This document shows positions 63,155-64,000 of a stretch of 64,000 nt of DNA, in pieces (position 1 is the first letter of the stretch; each line of letters opens with the position of its first letter). Origin of the DNA: Pseudomonas sp. Leaf48 (lineage in GTDB: Bacteria; Pseudomonadota; Gammaproteobacteria; Pseudomonadales; Pseudomonadaceae). The stretch spans positions 1 to 64,000 of the forward strand of contig NZ_LMLH01000004.1 in NCBI RefSeq assembly GCF_001421885.1. The letters are read 5' to 3'. The translations under genes were made by a program, and so were the position numbers. Under the pieces are notes generated by a model. The model saw only the letters and a program-made list of their open reading frames with translations, did not search any database and was not told the origin of the DNA.

Positions 63155-64000
63155 TCAGCCTTCGATCTCGATCAGGATCTCGCCCGGGTTGACCCGGTCG
63201 CCCTTGGCCACATGGATGGCGGTGACTTTGCCGGCGATGGCCGATTGAACTTCGGTTTCCATCTTCATCGCTTCGGTGATCAGCACGGCCTGGCCGGCTT
63301 TCACGGTGTCGCCTTCCTTGACCAGCACGTCGACGATGTTGCCCGGCATGGTGGTGCTGACGTGGCCCGGTGCAGTGGCTTGCTTGCGCTTACTGCTGCC
63401 ACCGCCGACGAATTCGTTGAGTGGCTCGAACACCACTTCTTCCGGCATGCCATCGATGGACAGGTAGAAGTGACGCTTGCCTTCAGCCTTGACGCCTACA
63501 CCAGTGATGTCGACGCGGTAAGTTTCACCGTGGACGTCGATGACGAACTCGGTCGGTACGCCTTCGCCGCCGGCCGAGGCCACGCCGCCTGCTTCCGGAA
63601 TCGGCAGCAACACTTCAGGGGTCAGGGTGCCGGCAGCACGCTCTTCGAGGAACTTGCGACCGATGTCCGGGAACATGGCGTAGGTCAACACGTCTTCTTC
63701 AGACTTGGCCAGGGCACCGATGTCGGCGCGCAGCTTGGCCATTTCCGGCTTGAGCAGGTCCGCAGGACGCACGTCGATCACTTCTTCGCTGCCGATGGCC
63801 TGGCGGCGCAGTTGCTCGTTCACCGGGGCCGGGGCCTTGCCGTAGCCGCCCTGCAGGTAAAGCTTCACTTCGTTGGTGATGGTCTTGTAGCGCTCACCAG
63901 CCAGCACGTTGAAGAACGCCTGGGTGCCGACGATCTGCGAGGTCGGGGTTACCAGCGGCGGGAAGCCGAGGTCTTCACGAACCCGTGGAATTTCTGCCAG
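63155..64000 (-). CDS. oadA: Oxaloacetate decarboxylase alpha / pyruvate carboxylase subunit B, C-terminal part
   Basis: The C-terminal 281 residues; the 5' end lies beyond the right window edge, and the frame is open to base 64000. It contains the end of the carboxyltransferase domain (TPTSQIVGTQAFFNVLAGERY), a linker, and a C-terminal biotinyl domain (about the last 75 residues) with the biotin attachment motif EAMKMETE. In pseudomonads this protein pairs with a biotin carboxylase (PycA) as a two-subunit pyruvate carboxylase, which supplies oxaloacetate. Confidence 0.93.
   Translation of the reverse strand: MAEIPRVREDLGFPPLVTPTSQIVGTQAFFNVLAGERYKTITNEVKLYLQGGYGKAPAPVNEQLRRQAIGSEEVIDVRPADLLKPEMAKLRADIGALAKSEEDVLTYAMFPDIGRKFLEERAAGTLTPEVLLPIPEAGGVASAGGEGVPTEFVIDVHGETYRVDITGVGVKAEGKRHFYLSIDGMPEEVVFEPLNEFVGGGSSKRKQATAPGHVSTTMPGNIVDVLVKEGDTVKAGQAVLITEAMKMETEVQSAIAGKVTAIHVAKGDRVNPGEILIEIEG

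Overview
This window is a stretch of a GC-rich Pseudomonas chromosome, most likely from the P. fluorescens/P. koreensis side of the genus. Evidence: an algC-argB-pyrE-crc backbone in the usual pseudomonad order, a Crc protein, an OxyR with cysteines exactly at 199 and 208, large PstC/PstA permeases with extra periplasmic parts, and more than a dozen REP palindromes of the 'TGTGGGAGCGGGCTTGCTCG' type that fill intergenic gaps. It is almost entirely core chromosome. I see no tRNA, rRNA, CRISPR array, prophage or large mobile island. One insertion-sequence end lies at the left edge.

Layout. 0-3.5 kb: end of a probable IS3-type element, rpmG and rpmB (minus), a periplasmic peptide-binding protein, radC. 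3.5-9.5 kb: coaBC, dut, algC, argB, then divergent pyrE/crc (CoA, dUTP, sugar phosphate, arginine, pyrimidine metabolism and catabolite repression). 9.5-17.9 kb: a gltS glutamate carrier in a lower-GC pocket, a DUF4870 membrane protein, rph, yicC, gmk, rpoZ, spoT, ridA and a lipoprotein, a block tied to RNA processing, GTP/ppGpp and stringent control. 18-26 kb: NAD-binding epimerase-like protein, exbB-exbD-tonB energy transducer, oxyR-recG, and a YbaK-HDOD protein.

25.9-30 kb is the most accessory-looking part: a delta-60 repeat protein, an SCP2-like protein, a DUF6124 protein, a (CCAATT)8 microsatellite and a protein combining an internalin-like N-cap with plant-type leucine-rich repeats. 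30-34 kb: hupB, rubredoxin reductase and rubredoxin, ubiC-ubiA, a secreted Yx(F/W)xxD repeat protein. 34-47.2 kb is the phosphate regulon: phoB-phoR, a CNNM/CorC transporter, an M23 peptidase, a response regulator, then phoU-pstB-pstA-pstC and pstS on the minus strand. I read Pho boxes directly in front of phoB, pstC and pstS.

47.3-64 kb: an MHS-type MFS transporter, a hot-dog thioesterase, a hexose-6-phosphate mutarotase, a DUF3299 protein, a GlsB/YeaQ protein, purE-purK with a terminator-like hairpin in the leader, an AT-rich metzincin-like protease, a LysR regulator divergent from aspA, a sodium/alanine symporter and asparaginase (an aspartate/asparagine/alanine cluster), a MocR regulator divergent from a PaiB-GNAT-GNAT operon, and the 3' part of the biotin-carrying subunit of pyruvate carboxylase/oxaloacetate decarboxylase.

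The most unexpected signals are: (1) five 9-bp DnaA-box-like units at an exact 12-bp period inside the MocR linker, plus one more perfect box nearby; (2) a strong intrinsic-terminator hairpin between a promoter-like site and purE; (3) the internalin-cap plus plant-type LRR protein; (4) a perfect Pho box only about 22 nt from the pstC start, which would give a near-leaderless mRNA; and (5) the small metzincin-like protein with no signal peptide. No complete new multi-gene system was recognised.
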